NCBI GenBank assembly: GCA_039029455.1
Contig: JBCCGE010000075.1
Coordinates: 1-15,197 of the forward strand
Reading direction: 5' to 3'
Source: JBCCGE01 sp039029455
Lineage (GTDB): Bacteria > Pseudomonadota > Gammaproteobacteria > Arenicellales > Poriferihabitantaceae
DNA length: 15,197 nucleotides
A program made the position numbers and the translations under genes. Positions 14,342 through 15,197 of this stretch are shown here, one piece after another. Within the stretch, counting starts at the first letter, position 1; each line of letters begins with the position of its first letter. The notes under the pieces were generated by a model. The model had not been told where the DNA came from and did not search any database. It was given only the letters and a program-made list of their open reading frames with translations.

Positions 14342-14896
14342 CTACTTGTTGCCCAGCAGCGCTTTCTTCAGTGACTTTTGCACCGGCTTGTCGGACAACC
14401 AGATGCCGAACAATGCCTGCTTGAAAGGAAGCCCCGCAACCGTGACAACGGCCTCATCATTCTTCTCGACCACAGTGCCTTCATTGGCTGAATACGACAA
14501 ATCAAACCGGTCACCAACCGCAATGCCGGATCTGAACGCACTCAAAAATTCATCGATCTGTGTTGCTATAGGAGTCAGATCACCGCCGGTTGATTTGGAA
14601 AAACCATCAAATATGGCTTTTTCCATTTTCTCGGGTGTGATTAGGTCGGAAACTATTGTGAGCACGACCGCCATGCTCTCATCAGCGTTAACGATGCTGC
14701 GTGCATCATTGGTTTTATCAGGAAGATAGAGTGCAGCCTCATAAAGCGCGATGAACAGCCTTTTACGAACACCCTGACCATTTTTGACAAGCTCCACAGA
14801 ATTTACGGAGAGGGTTTCGGGAAGTTTTTCTGCTGCTATCGCAGAACCTGACAGGCAGACAAAAACGGCAAGAAACAGATGAATTATCGACTTCAT
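14342..14896 (-). CDS. Secreted chalcone isomerase-like protein
   Basis: A 184-residue protein with a clear signal peptide (MKSIIHLFLAVFVCLSGSAIA, cleavage before AEKLPE), so it is exported to the periplasm. The mature part fits the bacterial chalcone isomerase-like family: VNSVELVKNGQGVRKRLFIA (31-50), LYEAALYLPDKTND, a central region with FDGFSKSTGGDLTP, and a terminal LPFKQALFGIWLSDKPVQKS (156-175). Plant relatives include true chalcone isomerases and fatty-acid-binding proteins. Bacterial members are mostly uncharacterised, and nothing here points to flavonoid chemistry. The ATG has GGAAAG five bases upstream. It lies 18 bases after the preceding gene and 18 bases before fadD, which suggests a link to fatty acids or lipids; that link is inference. 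Confidence 0.85.
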   Translation of the reverse strand: MKSIIHLFLAVFVCLSGSAIAAEKLPETLSVNSVELVKNGQGVRKRLFIALYEAALYLPDKTNDARSIVNADESMAVVLTIVSDLITPEKMEKAIFDGFSKSTGGDLTPIATQIDEFLSAFRSGIAVGDRFDLSYSANEGTVVEKNDEAVVTVAGLPFKQALFGIWLSDKPVQKSLKKALLGNK

Positions 14897-14914
14897 GATG
14901 ACTTTCCAACGGGT

Positions 14915-15197
14915 TCATTTAAGCTCGGGTCGAACACTTTTCCCACTGGAAAGATTCTCGACAATTGCACAAATTCCGGGTGAGTGATCATTAATCATGG
15001 TCTGAATCCGGGCCAGTTTCAACTGCGAAACCGGCTTTGACGGTCCGTCTGAAACAAGTTTCACGGAAAATAAACGCCTGGATGCGAAATTGTTCAATAA
15101 AGCGATCCAGTAAAGTTCCATGTCGTAAATGCCATCGCATGGAAAAACCGTTTCGGGCCGGAAAACCGTGTGGCCGATGTCTTCTGCAATCGACTCG
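14915..15197 (-). CDS. Nucleoside phosphorylase/nucleosidase-like protein, C-terminal fragment
   Basis: The minus-strand frame is open from the right edge to a TGA at 14917-14915, giving 93 codons, so the gene is cut by the window and its N-terminus is missing. An internal ATG at 15121 is not the likely start because the frame remains open upstream (ESIAEDIGHTVFRPETVF...). DMELYWIALL and VKLVSDGPS resemble the C-terminal signature of the PNP/UDP phosphorylase superfamily. In E. coli MTA/SAH nucleosidase the Glu of MEA and the Asp of ISD are 23 residues apart; the ME glutamate and SD aspartate here have the same spacing. Substrate could be methylthioadenosine, S-adenosylhomocysteine or another purine nucleoside. 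It is the upstream gene of the chalcone isomerase-like/fadD operon. Confidence 0.6.
   Translation of the reverse strand, partial: ESIAEDIGHTVFRPETVFPCDGIYDMELYWIALLNNFASRRLFSVKLVSDGPSKPVSQLKLARIQTMINDHSPGICAIVENLSSGKSVRPELK

Noticed and set aside
14172..14729. 185-codon plus-strand open frame
   Set aside because: Antisense to the start of fadD and most of the chalcone isomerase-like gene, both of which have ribosome binding sites and family motifs.

Overview
The window looks like ordinary chromosomal core sequence from a gammaproteobacterium that is not an enteric. The support is gene content and order. nadK-recN-bamE is a linkage familiar from Escherichia coli. orn, rsmJ, rsmE, an E. coli-type FabI, a DsbC-type isomerase and YajQ are all close to gammaproteobacterial forms. 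An hrcA gene, absent from E. coli, argues against Enterobacterales. Genus and habitat cannot be read from the sequence. No tRNA, rRNA, CRISPR array, insertion sequence, phage gene or attachment site was seen.

Layout, left to right. (1) Positions 1-217 hold only short minus-strand frames that may be the broken or partial start of a membrane protein. (2) A tight minus-strand operon reads rsmJ > rsmE > orn > ggt: two 16S rRNA methyltransferases, oligoribonuclease and a secreted gamma-glutamyltransferase. (3) fabI (enoyl-ACP reductase) diverges from rsmJ and has a TATAAT box in the shared upstream region. (4) A minus-strand pair, hrcA > DUF1285, converges on fabI. (5) Diverging from hrcA is a plus-strand operon with overlapping or nearly touching genes: nadK > recN > GNAT acetyltransferase > bamE. 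(6) Converging on bamE is a minus-strand pair, yajQ > dsbC. (7) Diverging from yajQ is a family 2 glycosyltransferase with an extra C-terminal nucleotide-binding-like domain. (8) Converging on that is a minus-strand operon that enters from the right edge: nucleoside phosphorylase/nucleosidase-like fragment > secreted chalcone isomerase-like protein > long-chain acyl-CoA ligase (fadD).

Functional themes are rRNA modification and RNA turnover (rsmJ, rsmE, orn), lipid metabolism (fabI, fadD and perhaps the chalcone isomerase-like protein), envelope and periplasm biogenesis (bamE, dsbC, ggt, glycosyltransferase), and stress or DNA repair (hrcA, recN). Several annotated starts lie inside longer open frames. 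They were chosen by ribosome binding site, signal peptide or family length, and the reason is given in each entry.

No clearly new multi-gene system is visible. The points most worth a second look are the secreted chalcone isomerase-like gene coupled to fadD, the glycosyltransferase fusion, an hrcA separated from grpE/dnaK and paired with DUF1285, the cysteine-tailed acetyltransferase between recN and bamE, and the two-frame membrane-like segment at the left edge. All positions and motifs were read by eye; no database search was made.
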